From an uncultured Flavobacteriaceae bacterium (GTDB lineage: Bacteria; Bacteroidota; Bacteroidia; Flavobacteriales; Flavobacteriaceae), in assembly GCA_947503005.1 (NCBI GenBank), contig CANNCA010000005.1, positions 248,001 through 312,000 of the forward strand: a stretch of DNA of 64,000 bases, in the 5' to 3' direction. The position numbers and the translations under genes are program-made. The notes under the pieces were generated by a model. That model saw only the letters and a list, made by a program, of their open reading frames with translations. It made no database searches and was not told the origin of the DNA. Shown piece by piece: positions 1 through 8,433 of the stretch (position 1 is the stretch's first letter; each line of letters begins with the position of its first letter).

Positions 1-1313
1 CTGTTGTTCTTCGCTCTTCGTAACTGCCTCTGTATTTTTTTTATAGCAGATTCAATTGATTTTTCAGGTTCGATGATGTTATATTCTCCCCAAAAATCAG
101 GATCGGCGAACCCAAGAGCCTCATCATTTAGAATTATGGATGATTTCATGCGATCTCTCGCCTTTGGAAAAGTACTTTCTAAATTCTTCTCCCAATCCGT
201 AATGGCCATTTCACATGACATGCTATAAACGGAATTGAATAGTTTTTTATCCCAATTGATTTTGAATTCCAACAGCACATTACTGTAGCCATAATACCAT
301 CTACCATTTTTCTCACGATAATCCACACGATAGGCAACTTCTGTGGGCCAGACCCTTGCATTTTTAGGTTTTCGACGAACGAACAATTTAGAGGCCTCCT
401 CTTTGTCCGTAATATTCAATGAAAAGATGGCACTGGTCAATATCTTATTTTCTGCGTCAATGTATAACTTGCCCTGATAGAGCTGTTCTGCAACTCCCGG
501 TCTTTGTTTAAAATCAATGATATAAATGAGTTGATCATTGACCCGTGTAGAACGGTCAAAGGAAAAAGAATAGTTCTGCATACTCTCATCTGTGAAAATG
601 TATTCCGGATACTTCATGATATCAACGAAGAGTGCGTTGAATGGTCCTCCTTGAAGTTTCAATGCAACCGTATCCAGTTTACTGTAGTCAGTGCTCTTTC
701 GAGCTTTGTATAACTTCACCGCGTCTTTTCTTTCCGAAGTATACGGGGTCTTGTAAATGTTGACTACGGCTTCTGAAAGCGATACATTTTTTCTTCTTTT
801 TTTTATGGTCTCCCTATAAAATGCGGTCATTAGTGTAGGGTCATCAAAATAGTTCTGCCCTTTTCTTTTAAGGGTTTCACGAACCAAGGCCGCCGCGTTC
901 TTTGGAATACTCAAATTCACTTCCGCTAATTCAGTTATGCTAACCTTGAGTTTGATTTCATTGTTCCCGTCTGAAAACTGACTTAATGGGATGATCCTGC
1001 TTTTATAGCCTAAAAAAGAGACCAATACATTCCCTTCTGACATTGCATCGGGCACTTTCAAGGCAAATTGACCCTCAGTATTAGTTATGGTACTGATGTT
1101 GGAGCCCTCTATAGTAAGTGTTGCGAAAACTAAGGGTTTTTGCGTATCATCGTCCAAAACTTCACCCTTGTATTGTTTGAATGACGATATTTCTTGTTCC
1201 TCATCTTGAAAAAATGCAGATGCGTTATGAATTCCGCCAATACCAAATAGTAAGATCACCATCACTGATAAGGATATGGACTTCTTTAGATAATATATAT
1301 TGTAGTGTATCAT
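1..1313 (-). CDS. carboxypeptidase-like regulatory domain protein (3' end outside window)
   Basis: Reading on the minus strand from ATG at 1313, the frame stays open for 437 codons to the window edge, so the C-terminus is missing. Residues about 9-33 form a hydrophobic signal or membrane segment. Residues about 46-130 look like the beta-sandwich CarboxypepD_reg-like domain common in Bacteroidota outer-membrane and envelope proteins (pattern KGEVLDDDTQKPLVFATLTI, then TNTEGQFALKVP). The rest is a charged and aromatic-rich region of the type found in DUF5686-like envelope proteins, but I cannot name a function. The basic tail close to the edge suggests that little of the protein is missing. It is probably a cell-envelope protein; the domain call is moderately firm and the role unknown. 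Confidence 0.7.
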   Translation of the reverse strand, partial: MIHYNIYYLKKSISLSVMVILLFGIGGIHNASAFFQDEEQEISSFKQYKGEVLDDDTQKPLVFATLTIEGSNISTITNTEGQFALKVPDAMSEGNVLVSFLGYKSRIIPLSQFSDGNNEIKLKVSITELAEVNLSIPKNAAALVRETLKRKGQNYFDDPTLMTAFYRETIKKRRKNVSLSEAVVNIYKTPYTSERKDAVKLYKARKSTDYSKLDTVALKLQGGPFNALFVDIMKYPEYIFTDESMQNYSFSFDRSTRVNDQLIYIIDFKQRPGVAEQLYQGKLYIDAENKILTSAIFSLNITDKEEASKLFVRRKPKNARVWPTEVAYRVDYREKNGRWYYGYSNVLLEFKINWDKKLFNSVYSMSCEMAITDWEKNLESTFPKARDRMKSSIILNDEALGFADPDFWGEYNIIEPEKSIESAIKKIQRQLRRAKNN

Positions 1314-1408
1314 AGCTTGAAAATTATTTTTTGTACTGAATTCTTATTACTGATTTAAGTTACTCATTTTTAGGATGCTATATTGTTAAAATTTGAGTTA
1401 AAATCTTC

Positions 1409-2047
1409 TTAATACTGTTTGGCTTTGTAGGTCTTTCCTCCCTCCAAACTCCTTGGGTTGGCAGTTGTATTGCTAAAAGTTGTGGGAAATGATTGGTATG
1501 GATATTCCCATGTGCCTGATTTAGTCGCTACAAAATGAAGGTGTGGAAAACCGGCGAGACCTGTGTTTCCGCTAAAACCGATGACCTCACCTTGCTGAAC
1601 ATTTTGACCTACTTCAACCCGGGCGCCATTTTGAGTGAGATGCATATACTGGGCATAGGTACCATCTGAGTGCTGAATAACCACTAGATTGTTAGGAAAA
1701 CTACCGTCGAATCCCGATTCCTCAACATGAACTACTTTGCCTGATCTTGAGGCGGAAATAACAGTTCCTATATTCATTACAAAATCGACGGCGAACTGGT
1801 CAGGCTGTCCAAAACTATGGTACGAACCCCCGCAATGCGATAGACTCACCGTATAACTTTCGCCCACCGGGTAGGGTAAAACGTATGGCGATGTTTCCCA
1901 TTCTTCATAAGTTGTTTCACTGCAGTCATTTAGGTTTGCTCTAACTTGTTCATCAACCTCCGTTGGAGATCTCGGTGGCACATCCTTCAAACATCCTGAG
2001 AGCCCAAAAAGAATTAACAAAAGTAAAACCATATTTTTCTTTCTCAT
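1409..2047 (-). CDS. M23 family metallopeptidase lipoprotein
   Basis: Probable peptidoglycan-directed zinc endopeptidase of the LytM/M23 family, anchored as a lipoprotein. The ATG at 2047 is preferred over the upstream one at 2104 because it gives a clean lipoprotein signal (basic MRKKN, hydrophobic stretch, lipobox LSGC with Cys19). Zinc ligands visible are an Asp in FAVDF (about residue 88) and HLHF (about residues 169-171), with a further His in YMHL at about 136. The glycine-rich stretch around GEVIGFSGNTG is typical of the fold. The protein is 212 residues, consistent with one small M23 domain. The neighbours show no functional link. Upstream lie three short palindromes. The family is fairly sure; the substrate is inferred from the family only. 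Confidence 0.82.
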   Translation of the reverse strand: MRKKNMVLLLLILFGLSGCLKDVPPRSPTEVDEQVRANLNDCSETTYEEWETSPYVLPYPVGESYTVSLSHCGGSYHSFGQPDQFAVDFVMNIGTVISASRSGKVVHVEESGFDGSFPNNLVVIQHSDGTYAQYMHLTQNGARVEVGQNVQQGEVIGFSGNTGLAGFPHLHFVATKSGTWEYPYQSFPTTFSNTTANPRSLEGGKTYKAKQY

Positions 2048-2057
2048 AGCAATTTTA

Positions 2058-2145
2058 CTCGATAATCGAGATTTAAAATGCTCCGACGCTTGCGTCGAAA
2101 TCAATGTTAATTTTCCTTCTAATGCCTCGCGGGCTTGCCCCGAGG
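2058..2145. repeat. three short palindromes, one REP-like
   Basis: Just upstream of the M23 gene are three perfect or near-perfect inverted repeats: CTCGATAATCGAG at 2058-2070, CGACGCTTGCGTCG at 2084-2097, and a G+C-rich element at 2125-2145 with arms CCTCG/CGAGG around GGGC/GCCC. The third resembles the short palindromes scattered between genes in many Bacteroidota genomes. If the promoter of the M23 gene lies here, the first two could be operators or leader hairpins; this is inference. Confidence 0.5.
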
Positions 2146-2219
2146 TTGTTTACTAGCACTTTCAAGTTAATTAAATTCGCTTTATATACTGTCTCTCCTT
2201 GAAAACATTGACAATTTGA

Positions 2220-3326
2220 CTATGAAGCGGCAATATGCTTAATGTAATCAGAAGGGTTGAAGTCGGTAAACTTCTTAAAGGCTTTGTAAAAAGATGCCCG
2301 ATTATTAAAGCCTACATCATAGGCAATTTGGGTCATGGTCAGTTTATTATCCGCATTTTTCATCAAAAGATTTTTCGCCTCCTTAATGCGATAGCGGTTC
2401 ACAAAATCAAAAAAAGACAGGTTAAAATGCTCGTTGATGATTTGTGAGGTATGGTTTCTTGATAGGTTCATCAAACGCGAAATATCGTCAAGGCGTAGTT
2501 CATTGTTCAAGTGGGGTTTTTCTCGCTGCATGATATCTAAAAGTTTCTGTTTCATTTCCAAGGAAAGCGCAGGGGAGAGCCCTGTTTTCTTGTATTTGAT
2601 GAAAGGAATGACTTCTTTTATTGTTTTTCCTTCGAAGATTTCGGGTTGTACAAATCCGAAGAAGGCCAACATTCCGATGAAGAAAACAATACCCAAGTCG
2701 ATGAGGTAATCGTAGGAAGGTTCCATTATCCCAAAACGAACTAGAAAAATATATAGGGCAAATACAAACGCGAATCCGAAATAAGAACCGACAAACCAGT
2801 TCAACCATTTGTTCTGACGAAAACCAATGCGTTTTTGATGCGCGAAATTGAAATAGGTCAAAAAGGCATAGAAGAACATGAAAGCAATAACAATCCAAAT
2901 CGCATAGTTAGGAAACGTTGCATATGCCCATGTTTGGCCTTCCGTAACTACCTGAAGTTTCTTTTCTGCTCCCAAAACATAAAATGGACTCAAAAGCGCA
3001 ATTATTACAAGTGGTGGAACAAGAAATAACAAATCGGTTTTTTGGAACCCCGAACCTTTTAGAACCCTCCGTGCGTAGACATACACCAATGGCCCATAAA
3101 CGACCCAAAGTGGAAAATGGGTCAGGTCAATATGAATAAATCCCTCCGTATACAGCTTGCCGGACCATCGCAAGCAATTGTTCAAAAGCTCGAAGGAGAA
3201 CAAAAACGTATAAACGCTTAGTAGGATATTTGCCATGCGGTCTCCCTTCTTTTTAAAAAGGAAGAGAATAGAAAGCAAAATCCCCAAGAAGGCAAAGAAG
3301 AGAAATAAAAGTACAACTGCATTCAT
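2220..3326 (-). CDS. membrane-anchored AraC family transcriptional regulator
   Basis: The N-terminal two thirds (about residues 1-235) holds about seven hydrophobic segments separated by short charged loops, and the last 100 residues form an AraC/XylS DNA-binding domain with two helix-turn-helix units (LRLDDISRLMNLSRNHTSQI and MTQIAYDVGFNNRASFYKAF). This layout, a multi-pass membrane sensor fused directly to an AraC domain, is common in Flavobacteriia. The ATG at 3326 is chosen because it starts directly with a hydrophobic segment and has an AAAGG-like stretch upstream; an ATG at 3359 is also possible. No neighbouring gene points to the signal. The AraC domain is certain; the signal is unknown. 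Confidence 0.85.
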   Translation of the reverse strand: MNAVVLLFLFFAFLGILLSILFLFKKKGDRMANILLSVYTFLFSFELLNNCLRWSGKLYTEGFIHIDLTHFPLWVVYGPLVYVYARRVLKGSGFQKTDLLFLVPPLVIIALLSPFYVLGAEKKLQVVTEGQTWAYATFPNYAIWIVIAFMFFYAFLTYFNFAHQKRIGFRQNKWLNWFVGSYFGFAFVFALYIFLVRFGIMEPSYDYLIDLGIVFFIGMLAFFGFVQPEIFEGKTIKEVIPFIKYKKTGLSPALSLEMKQKLLDIMQREKPHLNNELRLDDISRLMNLSRNHTSQIINEHFNLSFFDFVNRYRIKEAKNLLMKNADNKLTMTQIAYDVGFNNRASFYKAFKKFTDFNPSDYIKHIAAS

Positions 3327-3423
3327 AAGAACACCTTTACTGTTAAAGATAATAATCACTGTCTTTTATCCTGTCTCTTTGTATAAGGAGAAGTTAAAAA
3401 GAGTCGTAGAAATGAGTGGTAAA

Positions 3424-4155
3424 CTAATTGGGAGTTTTTGACGAAGTTGAAACCAAGCGATTGATTTCCTTTAATTCTTCAGGTGTTAAATCACGCCATT
3501 TGCCAACGGGCATATCCAAATTGACGTTCATGATGCGAATGCGTTTCAATTTTTTGACATTGTACCCAAGGTGTTCGCACATGCGGCGAATTTGTCGGTT
3601 CAAACCTTGTGTCAGAATAATTTTAAACTGGTATTTGCCAATTTCCTCTACCTCACACTTACGGGTGACAGTATCTAAAATAGGCACACCATCCCTCATT
3701 TTTTCAAGGAAGCTTTGGGTAATGGGTCTATCGACCGTCACGAGATATTCTTTTTCGTGGTGATTTCTGGCGCGTAGAATCTTATTTACGATATCCCCAT
3801 CATTAGTCAAGAATATGAGTCCCTCACTAGGTTTATCCAATCTTCCGATGGGGAAAATACGTTTGGGGTAGTTGATGAAATCGATGATGTTATCCTTCTC
3901 GACCCGAGTATCGGTAGTGCAAACAATGCCAATAGGTTTGTTGAAAGCAAGGTAAACAGGTTTTTCTTTGGGTTCTGAAATAGGTTCACCGTCAACTCGC
4001 ACCTCGTCGCCTTCAATTATTTTCGTTCCCATTTCAGGCACTATGCCGTTGATTGTTACCCGACCCTGTTCAATTAATTTGTCCGCCGCTCGACGTGAGC
4101 AATAGCCAACTTCACTGAGGTATTTATTGATTCGGGTTTGCTTAGGTTCTTGCAC
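3424..4155 (-). CDS. rluF: 23S rRNA pseudouridine synthase, RluF type
   Basis: Isomerises a uridine in 23S rRNA to pseudouridine (U2604 by analogy with E. coli RluF). Residues 7-40 are an S4 RNA-binding domain ([20 protein letters not shown]). The catalytic Asp is D107 in [10 protein letters not shown], and the preceding [11 protein letters not shown] segment with the RIFPIGRLD block is typical of the RluB/E/F group. The C-terminal [16 protein letters not shown] is the usual RNA-contact motif. At 243 residues it matches RluF-like proteins without long extensions. It stands alone between an AraC regulator and a membrane protein. RluF is favoured over RluB or RluE from the S4 domain and the LNRQIRRM region; the exact target base is inferred. 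Confidence 0.85.
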   Translation of the reverse strand: MQEPKQTRINKYLSEVGYCSRRAADKLIEQGRVTINGIVPEMGTKIIEGDEVRVDGEPISEPKEKPVYLAFNKPIGIVCTTDTRVEKDNIIDFINYPKRIFPIGRLDKPSEGLIFLTNDGDIVNKILRARNHHEKEYLVTVDRPITQSFLEKMRDGVPILDTVTRKCEVEEIGKYQFKIILTQGLNRQIRRMCEHLGYNVKKLKRIRIMNVNLDMPVGKWRDLTPEELKEINRLVSTSSKTPN

Positions 4156-4279
4156 TTTGCTTGTTTGAGATACAAATTTAGGGGATTCTTCATTGGAATG
4201 CTATCTTGATTTGTGAGTATCGGTTTAGCTATTTACTGTAGGGGGATCAAATAGGTAAATACCTTCCGCCATGCAGGTA

Positions 4280-4726
4280 TCAAAATCCAAATAATATCTT
4301 AAGCCTTTTAAAAAATATGTAGACTCTGCTAAAAAGCCGCAAGCCCGCATTATACATTTTCTTCGTGAAGTACAATAAGCTCAATCTTTCTTGAACATAT
4401 TTTTTCGGTCCACGAATTTCGTAGAAAATAGTTGGCCAAGCAGATATCGACATTAGGCTGAAAATAACTTTTTTTCTAATTGGTTGATGCGCTTGCAGTA
4501 AGAATTCTATGCACATAAAAGTAGTCAATAGTCCAAATAAGACAATTAATATGAGTGGAAGAAATTTATAATAAAACGGTTTTTTCTTGGTCGCTAGAAT
4601 CAAAATTACAACTCCTACAATTGCAGGTATCCAAGGTGTTACCCTAAATATTCCAAATTGGATATAATGGCCAACAAATCCAAAAGTACTGCAAGCCATT
4701 AAAATGATGGAATGAATTTTAATCAT
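4280..4726 (-). CDS. small integral membrane protein, function unknown
   Basis: A 148-residue protein with about four hydrophobic segments (near residues 4-24, 32-46, 53-76 and 88-104) and a basic, aromatic C-terminal tail rich in Lys, Arg and Phe. I recognise no family. The reading frame is intact and separated from the next gene on the same strand by a strong hairpin, so it is probably transcribed on its own. The predicted location is the inner membrane. Confidence 0.5.
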   Translation of the reverse strand: MIKIHSIILMACSTFGFVGHYIQFGIFRVTPWIPAIVGVVILILATKKKPFYYKFLPLILIVLFGLLTTFMCIEFLLQAHQPIRKKVIFSLMSISAWPTIFYEIRGPKKYVQERLSLLYFTKKMYNAGLRLFSRVYIFFKRLKILFGF

Positions 4727-4732
4727 AATATT

Positions 4733-4764
4733 AAAAAAGAGGGATTTTAAATCCCTTTTTTTTT
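4733..4764 (-). terminator. rho-independent terminator after the alpha/beta-barrel gene
   Basis: The self-complementary stem GGGATTTTAAATCCC at 4741-4755 has a T run on its minus-strand 3' side (A-rich 4733-4740 on the plus strand). It lies 3-35 nt beyond the stop at 4768 of the minus-strand gene and ahead of the next minus-strand start at 4726. Confidence 0.7.
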
Positions 4765-4767
4765 GGT

Positions 4768-5055
4768 TTATGCAACGGAATATACTCGTACATCGGGAGT
4801 AGCCTTAAGATAAGGTTTTAAGCCCTCTACAACATCTTTAATAAACAAGTCGCTCGAAAGGTAGGCATTGGCATTTTCCGTATTGTCAAATCCGTGGATG
4901 ACTTGCACGTCTTCGACTCTAACAAGAAGTTGTTTTGATTTTGCACCTTTAATTTTGTTCAGAAAAGGTTGTTTGTACTTTGAATAAACTCCAGAGGCGG
5001 ACGCTCTGTCCACATTTTCCACTTTTAGAGTAATTTCTAAATATGCATTTGGCAT
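4768..5055 (-). CDS. small conserved protein, possible dimeric alpha/beta-barrel fold
   Basis: A 95-residue protein beginning MPNAYLEITLKV. The start at 5055 is preferred over 5106 because the longer form would overlap the upstream DinB gene by 35 nt and adds residues unlike the rest. Its pattern (strand, helix, strand with VRVEDVQVIHGFDNTENANA, helix, strand) resembles ferredoxin-like alpha/beta-barrel proteins such as the antibiotic biosynthesis monooxygenase or DUF1330 groups, but no diagnostic residue is visible. It follows the DinB gene by 16 nt, so the two are probably co-transcribed. The function is unknown. Confidence 0.6.
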   Translation of the reverse strand: MPNAYLEITLKVENVDRASASGVYSKYKQPFLNKIKGAKSKQLLVRVEDVQVIHGFDNTENANAYLSSDLFIKDVVEGLKPYLKATPDVRVYSVA

Positions 5056-5071
5056 AATTTCTAATTTAAGG

Positions 5072-5569
5072 TTAGACAAAAGGATTCTCATCTGCCGATG
5101 GCCCATATATAGATGGAATGGCTACATTGAGCATTTTTAGGTAGGTGCTCAATTGTCCTCGATGATGGCACCAATGATTGAGCATTAAAAATCGTAACAA
5201 GGTCGGTCTTGGCCAGTTAATAATTTCTTGCCCATCAAGTGTACAAGTCCAATTATTAGAATCCCAGTCTGAATCGGAAGCATTCAGTATTCTGATAGCA
5301 GTCTTTATGCTTTCGCCAAAACCGTTTAGAATTTCCTGCTTGTTTTCTGACAAAGGGTGTGCCACGAGTATTTCTGCCGTGGTTTTGCCGTCGTTTGCAA
5401 ATGTTGCGATTCTTCCCGGAATGGTGGCTACGTGGATGGCTAGCTGACCTAAAGTCATTGCCTTAGGATGTGGTCGCCAACCGAGCTTATTTTCTGGAAG
5501 GCGTTCCAAAAGTTTTTGGGTCGCTATTTTTTCAAACTCTATCTCCGTAATTAGATTTTTTGAACTCAT
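5072..5569 (-). CDS. DinB family protein (putative metal-dependent hydrolase)
   Basis: A 165-residue four-helix-bundle protein of the DinB/YfiT superfamily. The three histidines that bind metal in this family are visible: H46 in LAIHVA, and H132 and H136 in the NHWCHHRGQL block. The start MSSKNLITEIEFEK gives the normal family length. Members include thiol-dependent transferases and damage-inducible proteins; the substrate cannot be read from the sequence. It lies upstream of, and likely in an operon with, the small alpha/beta protein at 4768-5055. Confidence 0.82.
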   Translation of the reverse strand: MSSKNLITEIEFEKIATQKLLERLPENKLGWRPHPKAMTLGQLAIHVATIPGRIATFANDGKTTAEILVAHPLSENKQEILNGFGESIKTAIRILNASDSDWDSNNWTCTLDGQEIINWPRPTLLRFLMLNHWCHHRGQLSTYLKMLNVAIPSIYGPSADENPFV

Positions 5570-5652
5570 TTTGTATATATTTTAAATTACGGTACAAAGT
5601 AAGTTCGAGCGGTTTGCTCAGAACGGTATCAAAAGATACACAGGAAGAACTT

Positions 5653-6282
5653 TTACAGAAATTCTATTAGGCCACGATAAAGGTGGACTTTTTTATCGAG
5701 TTCAAATTGTTTGAGGATTCTTGAAATGACCACTCTTGTCGTTCCCAATTCGTTGGCCAATTCTTGATGTGATATTTTGACTTTGTTATCATTTTGTCTT
5801 GAAACCCTAGATTCAAGATATTCCAAAACCCTTTTGTCGATATGGTCGAATGCGACACTTTCAAAAGTGTTCAATAGTTCGTCATACCGATTTCTGAATG
5901 TTCGAATTACAAATTGATTCCAAGATGAATATTCCTTTTGCCATTGGGTTATCAACCTTGTCGGTACAATTAAAACTTCAGTTTTTTCAACTGCAACTGC
6001 CTGCGAAGGGCTTTCATTATTGAAAAAGCAGGCTGATAAGGACATCATACAAGTCTGTTTGGGTTCGACATAGTACAAAAGTATTTCTCTATCCTCCTTT
6101 GTTTGGAATACTCGAATTACTCCTGAAATTACGATTGGTACAACTTTGACAAATTGTCCTTCCCGAACGATTACGTCTCCTTTAATAAAAGTTTGCAGCT
6201 GACAATGTTCCAGAATTTCTTCCCGAAGTTTCGGTTCTGTGAAAAGGTCAATTCTATTTAATATGTCGTTGGTTAATGTCAT
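5653..6282 (-). CDS. Crp/Fnr family transcriptional regulator
   Basis: A 209-residue cytoplasmic regulator. Residues about 12-125 form a cyclic-nucleotide-binding-like beta barrel (FIKGDVIVREGQ, VVPIVISGVIRVFQ, EILLYYVEPKQTCMMSLSAC), and residues about 150-200 form a winged helix with the recognition segment ISHQELANELGTTRVVISRI. No cysteine cluster for an Fe-S centre is visible in the Fnr position, so oxygen sensing of the Fnr type is unlikely. It is transcribed alone. The regulon is unknown. Confidence 0.85.
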   Translation of the reverse strand: MTLTNDILNRIDLFTEPKLREEILEHCQLQTFIKGDVIVREGQFVKVVPIVISGVIRVFQTKEDREILLYYVEPKQTCMMSLSACFFNNESPSQAVAVEKTEVLIVPTRLITQWQKEYSSWNQFVIRTFRNRYDELLNTFESVAFDHIDKRVLEYLESRVSRQNDNKVKISHQELANELGTTRVVISRILKQFELDKKVHLYRGLIEFL

Positions 6283-6382
6283 TTTTCAATTTGGGCTAAG
6301 CGTATTATAGGGTTACTATTGGTGGTGCTTAACGAACTTTAAGATACGTTAAAGCAACTTTTAGGTGCTTTTTTAGAAGATC

Positions 6383-6895
6383 CTACATATTCACAAAAAC
6401 ATGCCCCGCCTGTGGAATTTCCGTCAAATCAAATTCTTTTTCATTAAGCAGAATACCATGTTCAAGGAAAGCCTTAAGGTTGGCCAACCAGAAGGTCCAA
6501 CCGCAACTACAGCCGTTATAGACTTGCATTTTGGTTTTTTCATCGGTAGGAATTTCGTACTGTTTTAAGGTAACGAGTACTGCATTTCCCTTATCTTCTA
6601 AAGAGACCGAGACCTTGCAGACCTCGGCAAAGGAGAATTCCAATAAATCTTTGCCATTTGCCTTAAGAATGCTTCCTTTTTCTTGTCCGTTCCAATTGTG
6701 CCATTCCCATGTATAAATATCACCTACCTGAATGAGTTCATCATTCCGAAGGCTTCCGTCAGGTGTTACATATTCGGCTTTCCGCAAGAACCAAGATTCA
6801 ATGCCTTCTTTTGTGGCCCAGCACCAATATAATTTTTCGATGGGTGCTTTGATGTATATTTTTTTGGTAAACGAATCGAAAGTCAATGCGGCCAT
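6383..6895 (-). CDS. SRPBCC/AHSA1-like domain protein
   Basis: A 170-residue START-like (SRPBCC) protein. It begins FTKKIYIKAPIEKLYWCWAT and contains GIESWFLRKAEY, the pattern of the activator-of-Hsp90-ATPase-like group in Flavobacteriia, which binds hydrophobic ligands in a helix-grip fold. It starts 4 nt after the stop of the beta-lactamase-fold lipoprotein gene, so the two form an operon. The ligand and role are unknown. Confidence 0.78.
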   Translation of the reverse strand: MAALTFDSFTKKIYIKAPIEKLYWCWATKEGIESWFLRKAEYVTPDGSLRNDELIQVGDIYTWEWHNWNGQEKGSILKANGKDLLEFSFAEVCKVSVSLEDKGNAVLVTLKQYEIPTDEKTKMQVYNGCSCGWTFWLANLKAFLEHGILLNEKEFDLTEIPQAGHVFVNM

Positions 6896-6899
6896 TTTA

Positions 6900-8036
6900 T
6901 TACTTTTTTCGGTTCAATTCATATTGGTAAAGTTCCCGTCCTAATTCCGCCAAAAAAGGAATTCCAACGTTGTCGTATTCATAGTTGTCATCATTAAAGA
7001 TGCCATCTTTGTTGACCAGAATAGTCGCGGTCAACAAAAACTCCAGGTCGTTTTTCGTATCGGTAATATAGGCGCAATCGGTAAGGGTGCCGTAGGCAAA
7101 GCCTACTTTGTTATAGATTTTGATGTTCGCGGGAATGTTGGCCTTGGTATCACCATACATAAAGAATTTACAATAGCCATCGTAAAATTCCACAGGGTCA
7201 TAACCAACTGCTTTCGGAACCGTGTGCATCGTCTCAAGCAAATAGTTCCGTTGCGCTTCACTAAGATTAAATCGCTGTGATTCGTCAAATTTTTGCGGAA
7301 ACAGTACCCGTTTTAAAACCCCATGCTGGGCAGCAATGGGGTAATAGTTTTTTAGGCTAAAATCAAAAGGTTCCTCAATCAATTCCCCATCCTCGTAAAA
7401 CCCGTTACCTTTAAGAACTCGATTTAATTCAAGGGGTTTGGCAGAGGTGTTTACAGTACCCTCATAGGTAGCAGTGGTACTGTCGTTCAAATAGATAATC
7501 AGCGGTTTGGTGGCCAGGTCATCACTGTGGTAGCCTAACCGGTGGGCAATACGTACGGGATTAATGCCCTTTGAACGTAACCCTTCGTTGATGGCATCTT
7601 GCCCGAGCAGCTCGACCAATCGATTATTGGCCTGGTTGTCACTGACCGAAAATATTTCCGAAATAGCTTTGGCAAAAGTCGTTTCTACGGAATCTCCCTC
7701 TACATAAAATCGGGTCTGCATATTCAAAGTGTCCACTGAATTCAGTTTTTCCAATGCTAAAACGGCAATAGGAAATTTAACCGTGCTGGCCGGATAGAAA
7801 TAATTATTTTCATCTACTTGAAAATCATAATCCGTGAAATTTACACTGTCACCTTTTCGGTCAATCTGCGTATAGCGAATTTGAACCTCGTATTGATCCA
7901 CACTATCCATTACACGTTTGATATTTGGATTCTTAGAAGCAAGCACGCTTTCTAACGGATTTTTCGCCGGGGCCGTTTCTTTGCATCCGACTAGCAAAAC
8001 CAAGGTGAGTAGAATTAAGTTTAGTTTTCTGAACAT
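6900..8036 (-). CDS. serine hydrolase lipoprotein, class A beta-lactamase fold
   Basis: A 378-residue lipoprotein. The ATG at 8036 gives a signal ending in the lipobox LVGC (Cys18); the ATG at 8081 would overlap the upstream gene. The active-site S-x-x-K is YPASTVKFP (S84, K87), the second motif is SDN in SVSDNQANN (about 132-134), and a degenerate third motif appears as KVGFAYG, where true beta-lactamases have K-T/S-G. This suggests a beta-lactamase2-type serine hydrolase, possibly acting on peptidoglycan, rather than a resistance enzyme. Its neighbours, an upstream 79-residue protein and the downstream SRPBCC gene, form a compact operon. Confidence 0.78.
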   Translation of the reverse strand: MFRKLNLILLTLVLLVGCKETAPAKNPLESVLASKNPNIKRVMDSVDQYEVQIRYTQIDRKGDSVNFTDYDFQVDENNYFYPASTVKFPIAVLALEKLNSVDTLNMQTRFYVEGDSVETTFAKAISEIFSVSDNQANNRLVELLGQDAINEGLRSKGINPVRIAHRLGYHSDDLATKPLIIYLNDSTTATYEGTVNTSAKPLELNRVLKGNGFYEDGELIEEPFDFSLKNYYPIAAQHGVLKRVLFPQKFDESQRFNLSEAQRNYLLETMHTVPKAVGYDPVEFYDGYCKFFMYGDTKANIPANIKIYNKVGFAYGTLTDCAYITDTKNDLEFLLTATILVNKDGIFNDDNYEYDNVGIPFLAELGRELYQYELNRKK

Positions 8037-8058
8037 AGTGTTTGATTTCCGGCAACTA

Positions 8059-8298
8059 TTATTTGTCATATACTTCGGCACGGTGTGGTTTTAAGGCATC
8101 ACGAAATTTAAGCATCTGTTCTTCCTCGACCACCATAAAGGCCAGGCTATGCATGTCGTTGATATCTTGATGTCCAGTGATGTTCAATTCGATTTCCTCC
8201 AGTGTAATATACTCCTTCAAATGCTTCTCATGGTGGCTTGCAGTTTTCTGAGCCGCTGGACCTCTAAAATCCCAAATGAGTTTGATACGTCTTTTCAT
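8059..8298 (-). CDS. conserved small protein, function unknown
   Basis: A 79-residue soluble, charged protein starting MKRRIKLIWDFRGPAAQKTA and rich in His and Glu in the middle. It is the first gene of the minus-strand cluster that continues with the serine hydrolase (22 nt gap). No signal peptide or membrane segment is present. I recognise it only as the kind of short ORF kept in Flavobacteriia; I assign no function. Confidence 0.6.
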   Translation of the reverse strand: MKRRIKLIWDFRGPAAQKTASHHEKHLKEYITLEEIELNITGHQDINDMHSLAFMVVEEEQMLKFRDALKPHRAEVYDK

Positions 8299-8433
8299 TT
8301 CGATACGATATAGTGTTGTGGTTTTTGATAAGCAAGCACATACTAATGTAGCAAATAATACACGGTCGCCAAAAAACTGTTAATGATTCCATGCTTAATT
8401 TGTGCAGCCTACGATATTTGTTATTTTTGCCGG

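Noticed and set aside
6900-8036. Antibiotic-resistance class A beta-lactamase
   Set aside because: The STVK and SDN motifs are present but the K-T/S-G motif is degenerate and the protein is a long lipoprotein, so a resistance role is not supported.
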